DNA of 11,105 bases from an uncultured Mycoplasma sp. (GTDB lineage Bacteria > Bacillota_I > Bacilli_A > Mycoplasmatales > Mycoplasmoidaceae), in the NCBI GenBank assembly GCA_947177535.1, contig CAMWUV010000006.1, positions 1-11,105 on the forward strand, in the 5' to 3' direction. Made by a program: the position numbers and the translations under genes. Shown piece by piece: positions 1-7,149 of this stretch. Position 1 is the first letter of the stretch; every line of letters begins with the position of its first letter. Below the pieces are notes generated by a model, which was given only the letters and a program-made list of their open reading frames with translations, was not told where the DNA came from and searched no databases.

Positions 1-474
1 ATAGTTAAAACTAATTTTTTCACCAATACTAAATTCACTTTTTACTATTTGAATACCTATTTTTTTATTACTATTTAAATAAATGTTTTTTAAAAATAAT
101 AAAATATCTTGATCAAAGTTTTTTATATCAAAATTAGGATTATTTACTTTAATTGTTTTAATGGCATTATTGATAGACTCATTTTTTAGTTTATTTGAAT
201 AATCAGATATAACTGATTTTAAATTCAAATTTTTATAATATTGATTAGAGTCAATTTCATAAAAAGAATCTGGAGTTTGTAAATTACTAATTCTTTGATC
301 AACAAGTGCATTATTAGAATTGTTATTAACACTTGATATATTGTTATCAGAATTATAAGTAGTGTTTAAACTTGTTAAATAATAACTTAAAACTGCAGTA
401 CCAGAAGTTGCAAGAACAGTTGAAACCACACCAATCGATACTAATTTTTTAATCTTATTTCTAAATATCATCAT
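1..474 (-). CDS. N-terminal part of an exported or membrane-anchored protein of unknown function (runs off the window)
   Basis: An open frame of 158 codons starts at ATG 474 (a second ATG follows at 471) and leaves the window at base 1, so the C-terminus is missing. The first residues, MMIFRNKIKK, are basic. They are followed by a hydrophobic stretch at about residues 11-33 (LVSIGVVSTVLATSGTAVLS), as in a signal peptide or N-terminal membrane anchor. There is no cysteine near its end, so this is not a typical lipoprotein. The segment after it (about residues 35-60) is rich in Asn and Ser, which looks like a flexible extracellular linker, and the rest is rich in Asn, Lys, Ile and Asp, without Trp or any motif I recognise. 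I see no clear Shine-Dalgarno sequence ahead of the start. It lies downstream of the rnpB terminator and so should have its own promoter in the AT-rich stretch at 475-632. A secreted or surface protein is the likely class. The function is unknown. Confidence 0.75.
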   Translation of the reverse strand, partial: MMIFRNKIKKLVSIGVVSTVLATSGTAVLSYYLTSLNTTYNSDNNISSVNNNSNNALVDQRISNLQTPDSFYEIDSNQYYKNLNLKSVISDYSNKLKNESINNAIKTIKVNNPNFDIKNFDQDILLFLKNIYLNSNKKIGIQIVKSEFSIGEKISFNY

Positions 475-632
475 TTTAGTATTTCAAATTTTAAATAATA
501 GTTATGAAAATTTAATAAAGACTTTTATAACTAATAATAAAAATATTGTTCTTTCTTTTTAATATAATATATTAAATATATAACATTATTAAAAAATATA
601 AGGTTTTATTCTATAAATTTTACTTTTTGTGA

Positions 633-665
633 AATAAAAAAATATAAGGAGATAATCCTTATATT
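633..665 (-). terminator. Rho-independent terminator of rnpB
   Basis: A perfect 10-bp inverted repeat (aatataagga at 641-650 and tccttatatt at 656-665) encloses a 5-base loop. Read on the minus strand it is followed directly by a T-rich run (bases 640 down to 633). It begins 5 bases past the 3' end of the RNase P RNA, as expected for its transcription terminator. Confidence 0.85.
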
Positions 666-669
666 AAAA

Positions 670-1028
670 GTTAATGAAATAAGCCATGTTCTGTATCTAT
701 TATCTAGATGTTGACTATTTATCTAAGAATATAATATTCTTCCGCTATGAAATTCTTTTCTTTCATAAAGCAGTTCCCTTACCAAAATTTAGGTTTCTAA
801 CTTGTGGAGTTTACCGCGTTTCATACAAAAAATTTCTTTTTTGCTCGTCTCTGTGGCACTTTATTTACTTAACCATGGAAAGTTATTTCTTTAGGTTATT
901 GTAAAGTCATAAGTCTTTTGGACTCCCAGATTTTATTTTTTATATATCTGCACAAACACTACTATCATCACAGATAGTGTTAGCATGGACTTTCCTCTAT
1001 TTTAAAATAGCAGTCAACTATCATTAAC
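670..1028 (-). ncRNA. rnpB: RNase P RNA (catalytic subunit of ribonuclease P)
   Basis: This is the ribozyme that removes 5' leaders from precursor tRNAs. On the minus strand it has the universal core blocks: GAGGAAAGTCC (987-997), followed at once by ATGC; CACAGAGACGAG in the middle; and the 3' hallmark ACAGAA...GGCTTA (680-694). The ends are fixed by the P1 helix, in which the 5' GTTAATGA (1021-1028) is perfectly complementary to the 3' TCATTAAC (670-677). That gives about 359 nt, a normal size. The interior looks like the Bacillus-type (class B) RNA expected in Firmicutes and Mollicutes, but I did not fold it fully. The gene starts 16 nt after the tpx stop codon, with a TATAAT box in between, and is followed by a good terminator. 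A short plus-strand open frame within it (686-904) is not a gene. Confidence 0.95.
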
Positions 1029-1038
1029 ATCACTTATT

Positions 1039-1044
1039 ATTATA
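1039..1044 (-). promoter_or_regulatory. -10 box for rnpB
   Basis: A perfect TATAAT on the minus strand lies in the 16-nt gap between the tpx stop codon and the 5' end of rnpB, 10 nt ahead of the P1 helix, which is the right distance for a start at the mature 5' end. The matching -35 region would fall inside the last codons of tpx (about 1061-1068), and only a weak TTTATT-like hexamer is present there. Confidence 0.6.
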
Positions 1045-1560
1045 TTAAATATCTCTGTTTAATAAATTATTTATTGCTAGTTTAATGCTATAAAAATCAA
1101 GTGGTTCAGATATTCCTTTAGCTAATTGAACATATCTTACAATATTTTGTTGGTCAATAATAAAAACAGAACGATAAATAATATTAGCATGCAAAATATT
1201 AACGCCATAATCTTTTGCAAATTTATGGTCTCTATAATCAGATAGCATAAAAATATTTTTTATGTCATTTGCTCCACATCATTTATTAAAAGCAAACACT
1301 AAATCAGCACTAACATTTAGTAAAGATATCTCTTTTACATTGCCATATTCTTCGTGCAATTTTTTAGTTTGCAAATCACAAACACCTGTGTCAATTGAAG
1401 GAAAACAAGAAATTACTTTAATTGAATTTCCAAAATCTTTTAAGCAAACATCATCAATTACTTTTCCATCTAATTTTGCTAAACAAAAATCTGGAGCCTG
1501 TTGACCTACTAATATTTTCTTAGTTTCTAAAATTATTGGCTTTGTTAAATCTACTTTCAT
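1045..1560 (-). CDS. tpx: Thiol peroxidase (atypical 2-Cys peroxiredoxin, Tpx family)
   Basis: Tpx reduces hydrogen peroxide and organic hydroperoxides in the cytoplasm and is recycled by thioredoxin. The 171-residue product has the family signature FPSIDTGVC with the peroxidatic cysteine at residue 61, and the resolving cysteine in KWCGAND at residue 95. These positions are the same as Cys61 and Cys95 of E. coli Tpx. The Trp just before Cys95 is encoded by TGA (1276-1278), so under the standard code the gene would look broken. It is intact in code 4. I place the start at ATG 1560 because GGAG lies 6 nt ahead of it; the in-frame ATG at 1572 overlaps that ribosome-binding site. Extra cysteines at 26, 39 and 52 are not family hallmarks. 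The gene stands alone behind the terminator at 1742-1775 and leads directly into rnpB with no terminator between them. Confidence 0.95.
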
Positions 1561-1605
1561 AATTTTCTCCATATTATCAATTGTTAAAATTTATCAGTAA
1601 AACTA

Positions 1606-1611
1606 ATTATA
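1606..1611 (-). promoter_or_regulatory. Possible -10 box for tpx
   Basis: A TATAAT on the minus strand lies 45 nt ahead of the tpx start codon at 1560. No convincing -35 hexamer lies 16-19 nt upstream; only T-rich sequence is found there. TATAAT occurs easily by chance in DNA this AT-rich, so the call rests on its position. Confidence 0.35.
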
Positions 1612-1673
1612 AATTTTAAAAAATAAAAAAAATTAAGTTAATTTAAAATGATGATTCAGCACTTCAAATCCTA

Positions 1674-1717
1674 ATTTTATTTCAAAATAAAATAAATACA
1701 GTATATATATGCTGTAT
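1674..1717. repeat. Two adjacent inverted repeats upstream of tpx
   Basis: The first is a perfect 9-bp inverted repeat (attttattt / aaataaaat, 1674-1693) made only of A and T. The second is a 22-bp near-palindrome (1696-1717) with arms ATACAG and CTGTAT around an alternating AT centre. It has one mismatched position pair, which would be a G-U wobble if transcribed on the plus strand. The second could be an operator for tpx. It could also be a weak back-up terminator for the operon ending at 1797, because on the minus strand its hairpin is followed by T-rich sequence. Confidence 0.45.
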
Positions 1718-1740
1718 GAATAAAAAAAATAATTGAAAAC

Positions 1741-1775
1741 AAAAAAGTGTTTACACCTATATGTAAACACTTTTT
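1741..1775 (-). terminator. Strong terminator of the RavA-ViaA operon
   Basis: A perfect 14-bp inverted repeat (1742-1755 with 1762-1775, core GTGTTTACA / TGTAAACAC) encloses a 6-base loop. On the minus strand the right-hand end of the stem runs into six T residues. It lies 21 bp beyond the stop codon of the VWA gene. Because the arms end in A and T runs, it could also stop transcription on the plus strand, but no plus-strand gene points at it. Confidence 0.88.
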
Positions 1776-1796
1776 GTAAAATAATAAATTATTAAC

Positions 1797-3224
1797 CTAT
1801 TCTAATTGAATATCATCATAAGCAGATAAATCAATTGACTTATTTAAATCAAGACTTTCATTTAAATTTTTAAGCATTTCTTCTTTATTTTCTACAAAAT
1901 CATAATCTTTAATTTTTTTAATAATTCCAAAAGTTTGAACAGTGTCAATAACATCCATTGTCAATGAAGAAGCACTCATTAATTCATTAATCAACTCATC
2001 TTCAATTATTTCACTATTTGATTTTCAGTTATATGTATATGATCAGTTAGTGTTAAAATGCTTTAATAGTTCATTTTTATAATTTTGGTCATTGATTGCA
2101 AGTGAATGGAACTTATGTCCAAATTCTTTAATTTTTTCCATTTTTTTCAAAATATTTTTTGGTAATTTTTTAAACACAAAATCAGATATTAACAAAATAT
2201 TTGCTTTATTATATTTGTTTTTATGAATTACACTTTCTATTGTTGTAAATAACTTTTCTAAATCAGTTCCACCATAAAATGATTTTCTTAAATTCATTTT
2301 AACTGTTTTAAATTTTACTTGACTATTATACAAATCATAGAATTTAGCATCCATTGAAAAAGGAATAAAAACAATATTCATATTTAATCTTTCTAATTCT
2401 CTAACAAAAACTAAAGTTAAAGCTTTAGAAATAATTTCTTTCATATTACGCATAGATCCTGATGTATCTAAACAAATGAAAATTGGTCCTCTTTCACCGA
2501 TATCTTTTTGACGAATAATTCATTCTTCTTGAAGTTCTCTTTCAATTCCTCAAAGTTGATAAGTTAATAACTTTTGTTCAATGTAATTTTTCAAAAAGAT
2601 AATTTCTAAATCAGAATCATCAAGTTGTGCAATTTCATTAGGAATTAAATTATTTAAATCGCTACTTTGATATAAAGCAAATGTTTCTTGAGGAATATTT
2701 TCCATAAACATATCTTTTTCTTGTTCTACAAGTTCAAGATTTTCATTGATGTAAGTTCCAATGTTACGAATAAATTTTTTTAAATTTTCATCATCTTTAA
2801 CAATATTAAAGTAGTTCTCTACTGCTTTAAATAATTGTGATTCTCTTTCTTCAATTTTAGATAAATCTCATAAAATACTTAAATCATATTCTTTAGTTTC
2901 TGGAAATTGGTCTAAAACTTTAATTGGAGAAGCAATAGCTATTTTTTCATCAGTTGGAACAGTAAATAAAGTTTCATTTGCTTTTAAATCATCTTCAGTC
3001 ATTCTTTTAGTTTCAAAGTATTTAATGATTGGAAATAAATTCAATGCATTTTCTTTTTTTCTTTTAACAGAATTAATCAGTTCTTTTTTAAACTTATCAT
3101 ACTGTGCTTTAGTTGGGTTATTACCTTCACCATTAACAAAGTAATAAAGTTTTAAAACTGTTGTTTGACTTTCTTCTAAAAGACTAACTATTTGGTTTAC
3201 AATATCTATTTCTTTAAATATCAT
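1797..3224 (-). CDS. viaA: ViaA-like VWA-domain protein, partner of the RavA-type ATPase
   Basis: This 475-residue protein reads through in-frame TGA codons as Trp. Its C-terminal half is a von Willebrand factor A domain with a complete metal-ion-dependent adhesion site: D253-x-S255-x-S257 in FICLDTSGSM, T320 in YGGTDLE and D348 in LLISDF. The wording around these (RGP-hydrophobic-DTSGSM, GGTDL, VISDF-like) matches enterobacterial ViaA closely, and the length is nearly that of E. coli ViaA (about 483). The N-terminal half (residues 1-230) is helical and charged, as in ViaA. In E. coli, ViaA binds RavA, stimulates its ATPase and associates with membrane lipids. What this pair acts on here is unknown. 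The start at ATG 3224 has AGGA 8 nt upstream. It is the last gene of its operon, 56 nt after ravA, with a hairpin in the gap. The symbol is given by similarity. Confidence 0.9.
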
Positions 3225-3260
3225 AGTTAATTCCTGCTTCTAATATATGTATTAATAAAA

Positions 3261-3291
3261 TAAATAGTTAATTGGTAAAATTAACTATTTA
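3261..3291 (-). promoter_or_regulatory. Intercistronic hairpin across the ravA stop codon
   Basis: A perfect 13-bp inverted repeat (3261-3273 with 3279-3291) has a 5-base loop. Its 5' arm on the minus strand contains the TAA stop of the ATPase gene (3281-3283), and it is followed by the T-rich TTTTATTAATA. With only one G-C pair it is probably a leaky terminator or a 3'-end stabiliser that lowers expression of the VWA gene relative to the ATPase. Confidence 0.5.
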
Positions 3292-5002
3292 ATGTTGGTA
3301 AAATTTTGTCTTTATCTTTTGTTGTAAATCCATAGTTAATTAACTTAATGTATACAAACATGTCTTTAGTTTTGTCAACTATTTCTTCAAGTTTTTGAAT
3401 AGAGTCTTCAATAGCTTCTTTTAAGAAACCTAAATCTTTTTTCTCAACAAAAATATTATTTGCTGTTACTCCATCAAATCTTTTTTCTCTCAATATTTTT
3501 AAACCATCAATATCTAAGTTAATTCTATTGATTAAAGTAGTGGCAGTATTTTTAATATCTTTTATAAAATCAACTGTTGGTCTAACTAAACGATAGTGAT
3601 CAACTTCTTTTTCTTCAAAGTTAGTATAAATTTTGATTTTTTCACCATTTTCATTTGCATCTTTATATACAAAGAAATTAGTTCCATCATATTTAATCAA
3701 TGCACGTCTAGATGGAGAAGTACTTGTTTTAAATTCTTCAGCTGTACAATAATTAACCATTCAATCCATAACTTCAAAGTTGTCATTTTTTGGAATATTA
3801 TCAATATCTTCTTTTTTGAAGAAATATTTATTTTTTTCTCCATCCATGAAGTAATAATAAACACCTTGTTTATTTCTATATGGTTTAATAACAACATTTG
3901 CCTTTTTTTCATGAATAGCAATGTTATCAATAATTGTTTCTCTAATTTTATTAAATGATTCTACAGCATATGCATATCTTCCATCAATACCATATTCAAT
4001 TGATGAAGCTGTATCATTAATCATTTTAATAATTTCTGGAATTTGAGTTGTATTGTTTCAAATTACATTTTGCAAAATAAAACAATCAGTTACATCAACA
4101 TGCAATCTACCATTTAAATATGCTGAAGTTCTAAGTAATGATCCAATTTTTTTTCATTTACGGTCAGAAACATAAATTAAATCAAAATCATTTGGGTTTT
4201 GATTAACTTCTCTAACCTTATTGTTAAACTCTTCAATTTTCTTTCTTAGTAATGAAATAAATCTTTTTACGTTTTTAGGAATTTCAACATAATAAGTATT
4301 CTTAGCAACTGTTTTTAAATAAGATAATTCAAATTTTTCAGATTCAGAAAGTTCTTGTTCATCTAAGATATTTACAGGATTGTCAATCAAGTTAAGTAAT
4401 TTTTCTTCAGCTTGAATTGGTTTCATATCAACTCTAATAATGAAACGGTCTCATAACGCTTCTAGACCTTTATTTCTCTCAGGCAACTCGTTTGATGCAG
4501 CAATTAATAATGCTAATGGAACTCTGACTGGTTTACCATCATTAATAAATATTTTTTCATTAATAATCATCAATAAAGCGTTCTGAATTGAAGATGATGC
4601 TTTTCAAATTTCATCCAAGAACCCAATTTCAGCAGTAGGTAAATAACCTTCAGTTTTTCTTACATATCTACCTTGTTTTAATTCAATAATATCAATTGGT
4701 CCAAAAATTTCATCTGGAGTACTATATCTGTTCATTAAAACTTCAAAAGTATTTGAATTTTTAAAAATATCAGCAACTTTTCTTGAAACTAAAGATTTAG
4801 CAATCCCTGGAGGACCTAACATAAAAATTGACTCTCCAGCCATTGCACAAAGAAAAGATAATTTTAAAACTTCTTCTCTTTCTACAGTATTTTTAGATAC
4901 TTTACTAATAACATTAACAACTTGTTGTCTAGTTTTTTCAGCTTCTAATTTGATTTGTTCAATTTCTTGATTGCTCAAGTTTCTTAATTTATCATTATTC
5001 AT
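3281..5002 (-). CDS. ravA: RavA-like MoxR-family AAA+ ATPase
   Basis: The 573-residue protein is a MoxR-type AAA+ ATPase, a class that forms ring-shaped hexamers which remodel or activate other proteins. Visible motifs are Walker A GPPGIAKS (63-70), Walker B IGFLDEIWKAS (126-136, with W as TGA), sensor-1 LLIAASNELPE (Asn171) and the arginine-finger segment EALWDRFIIR (Arg186). The later stretch VSDRKWKKIGSLLRTSAY is very close to the equivalent VSDRRWKKA segment of E. coli RavA, which separates it from other MoxR subfamilies. It is about 75 residues longer than E. coli RavA (498). The additional length is in the C-terminal region, where RavA carries its triple-helical and LARA domains, and I do not recognise that part. 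The start at ATG 5002 follows GGAG by 8 nt. It is the middle gene of the operon, 37 nt after the first gene and 56 nt before the VWA partner. The symbol is given by similarity. Confidence 0.93.
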
Positions 5003-5039
5003 CGACTTTTCTCCTATATATTACTCTAATTCAATGATA

Positions 5040-5900
5040 TTATTTAGAATTAATTTGCATTAAAACTCTTTCAATTTGTTCATCTACATATTTTTTAGTT
5101 GCTGCATCTGTATCATTTACAGGTTGTGTAAGATTTGTAATACTTTTAAAATTTGCATCAATAAAGATAGAATTATTTGCGCTATCTGTGAAAGTATGGT
5201 GCTTTTCAAACATTTGAATTTCTTGCATCATTGGTTGAAGTTCATCAAAATTTTCTAACATGAAAATATTTACCAAATCTGTTAATTTTAACATTGTACT
5301 TCTTGTCATGTTCATCACATCACTTGGAACTTCTACACCATTATCAGCCATATCTTTTAATTTTTCATATAGCTTTTTAACTTTATCTAATTCACCTTTA
5401 TAAGCTTTTTCTAAATTTTCAGGTGTTAGCATTTCAGAATCAGTGTTTCTTAAACGATCTCTAATATTTGCTTGTAAATCATTTCAAGAAATAGCAAATA
5501 TATTTGGATTAATAATAACTTGATTATTTGCTTTATAGTTTTGATCTCTTACATGCTCTTTGTAATCATAAACATTTTTAGCTATTATTTTATACAAATA
5601 ACCATATTTTTTATGATTACCTTTTCTAATGGCCATAATAATTGATTTACGGTATAACTCAATTTCAGCCTTACTAGGAGCATCTAAAGTTTTGTTCATA
5701 AACTTATAAATAGTAGCAACTATTTCATCGCTTCTATCTATAATTTTTGAATATAATTGTAAATTCTTTTTAAACTCTTCACTATCATACTCAAAATCTA
5801 AATGATCAGTATTATCATCTACTGAAGCAGTTTTCTTAGTTTCAACAGCTTCAGGTTGTCCTTCAACTTCTTGAACATTTAAATCCTTTTCTTTAGCCAT
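5040..5900 (-). CDS. Protein of unknown function leading the ravA-viaA operon, with a tail-fibre-like C-terminal motif
   Basis: I do not recognise this 286-residue protein as a named family. The start is ATG 5900, with GAGGAAA 7 nt ahead. An upstream TTG in the same frame (5915) overlaps that site and is unlikely. Residues 1-35 are acidic and look disordered. Residues 40-240 are mostly charged, probably helical sequence with one TGA-encoded Trp. There is no signal peptide or membrane segment, so it is cytoplasmic. Residues 247-276 read IDANFKSITNL followed by TQPVNDTDAATKKYVDEQI. This closely resembles the short stalk or neck motif repeated in phage tail fibres and related trimeric adhesins, where it leads into a trimeric coiled coil. 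Its place as first gene of the operon suggests it works with the RavA and ViaA homologues, perhaps as an adaptor or structural partner. That role is inference. Confidence 0.88.
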
Positions 5901-5962
5901 ATTCAATTTCCTCAAAAAAATATAAGTTTAGTTAAATGTATAAACCATAAAGATACTCTTAT

Positions 5963-5991
5963 ATTATATTATGTAAAAAAATAAAAAACAA
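5963..5991 (-). promoter_or_regulatory. Promoter of the three-gene ravA-viaA operon
   Basis: On the minus strand a TTGTTT -35 hexamer (5986-5991) is separated by 17 bp from a perfect TATAAT -10 box (5963-5968). Transcription would begin near 5955, giving a leader of about 55 nt that carries the GAGGAAA ribosome-binding site before the start at 5900. Confidence 0.65.
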
Positions 5992-6048
5992 ATTTTATTT
6001 AATGAAAATCAAAAATAAAGGTATATAATAAAATTTTATACACTTATA

Positions 6049-6297
6049 TTAATATTTAAATTTTTTAATTAAATTTCTTGATCTTGAATGAACCTTATTA
6101 GAATTATTAATTATTCAAAGTTCTTTTTCTAAATCTTTTTCTTTTAAAATTTCATTTTCAATTTTTAAAAGAAAATTTTCATACTCATCAGCATACAAAG
6201 GAGTCTTATGAATGTCTGATAAAGTTAATTGTTCTTTAACCTTATCATTAATTGTGTAATTTTCTATAATTGCAACATCAAATAGTTTTTTGTGCAT
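6049..6297 (-). CDS. Small protein of unknown function, 82 residues
   Basis: The frame starts at ATG 6297, with GGTGGAG 5 nt upstream, a strong ribosome-binding site. It reads through one TGA (6115-6117) as Trp and ends at TAA 6049. The product is rich in Lys, Glu, Ile and Asn, has no membrane segment or cysteine, and ends in a basic tail (SRSRNLIKKFKY). A charged, probably helical stretch lies at about residues 40-60. I recognise no domain. It follows the alpha/beta hydrolase by 34 nt on the same strand and is probably the last gene of the aldehyde dehydrogenase-hydrolase unit. I see no clear terminator after it; the short AT palindrome at 6028-6039 is weak. Reality as a gene is supported by the ribosome-binding site and the operon position. 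The function is unknown. Confidence 0.72.
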
Positions 6298-6331
6298 AAC
6301 TACTCCACCAGTAAAATGTATAAATAAATTT

Positions 6332-7144
6332 TTATAGTTGTTTTATAAAATCATTTATTTTAGTTAAAGCAATTTCTGTTTTTTCAGCAATAGGAACATG
6401 TTTAGCATTTTCAATAGTAAAAATTTTAAAAACAGGATTTTGCTGAAAAATTAAAACACTCTCATCATAAGGAATGATATTATCTTCTTTCCCTAAAATC
6501 AATAGTGTTGGCTTTTTATTATTTAAGATTGCTTGTTGAGCTCCAGTATTTAACTCATCTTGGTTTTCTTTTTCAATAATTCTTTTTAAAATTTTTTGTT
6601 TTTGTAATCTTTGAAATTCCATACTAATAAATCTAGAGTAATTTTTTTCTGAACCAAAAAAAGAAATGGGATCATAAAATAATTCATTTCCAATCATTTT
6701 CATTTCATCTAAATTATCAGGAATTAAATGTTTAATAATTGTTTCATAATTTTTTTTACTTGCAGGGTTAGCAGGTGATTCTAAAATAATTTTTTCAATT
6801 CTATTTGCAATTCTAGAATCATTAGCAATAATATTACAAATTCCACCACCCATTGAATGGCCAAATAAAATGATGTTTTTTATATCATAGTCTAATATAA
6901 ATTGAATACCTAATTCAGCAAAATTTTGTATAGAAATTTCACTTTCATTAATAACTGGTGTTTGACCATGACCTGGCATATCAAAAGCGTAAAAATTACA
7001 ATTTAAAAATTTATCACTAATATTACTTTTGTTTTTATAACTTCCAGTGAATGCATGGAAATAAACTATATTCTTTGTATTTTTTTTATCAATTAAAAAA
7101 AATTTAGAAAATCTCTCTCATTTTTTTTGTAAATCTTGATTCAT
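6332..7144 (-). CDS. Alpha/beta-hydrolase fold enzyme (esterase or lysophospholipase-like)
   Basis: The 270-residue protein is a serine hydrolase of the alpha/beta fold. The nucleophile elbow is GHSMGG with Ser97, the acid is Asp221 in LGKEDNIIP, and the base is His249 in NAKHVP. The oxyanion-hole strand is YFHAFTGS (residues 28-35), followed by the typical FDMPGHG turn at 54-60. No signal peptide is present, so it acts in the cytoplasm. I start it at ATG 7144, which restores the first beta strand and the oxyanion loop; the first 55 residues include a TGA-encoded Trp9. The start is only 5 nt after the aldehyde dehydrogenase stop and lacks a Shine-Dalgarno sequence, which suggests translational coupling. 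The family is common in Mollicutes, where members are annotated as lipases or esterases. The substrate cannot be told from sequence. Linked work on lipid-derived esters and aldehydes is conceivable. Confidence 0.9.
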
Positions 7145-7149
7145 AATAT

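Noticed and set aside
541..600. AT-rich near-palindrome (TTTAATATATTATATTAAA-like) upstream of the exported protein
   Set aside because: Sequence made only of A and T forms such repeats by chance in this genome. No -35 and -10 pair could be chosen with confidence.
686..904. Plus-strand open frame of 72 codons
   Set aside because: It lies wholly inside the RNase P RNA gene on the opposite strand and its product resembles nothing.
1045..1572. tpx appearing as two fragments, as in a pseudogene
   Set aside because: The break is a TGA in the same frame at a Trp position next to the resolving cysteine. With UGA read as Trp the gene is intact. The same holds for the VWA, ATPase, hydrolase, peptidase and leuS genes.
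3596..3958. Plus-strand open frame of 120 codons rich in Phe and Ile, resembling a membrane protein
   Set aside because: It is the antisense of the Lys- and Glu-rich part of the ATPase gene. Such complements give Phe/Ile-rich frames by base composition alone.
6021..6041. AT palindrome after the small gene as a terminator
   Set aside because: The 12-bp palindrome has no loop and no G-C pair in its core, so it cannot form a useful hairpin. I see no reliable terminator at this place.
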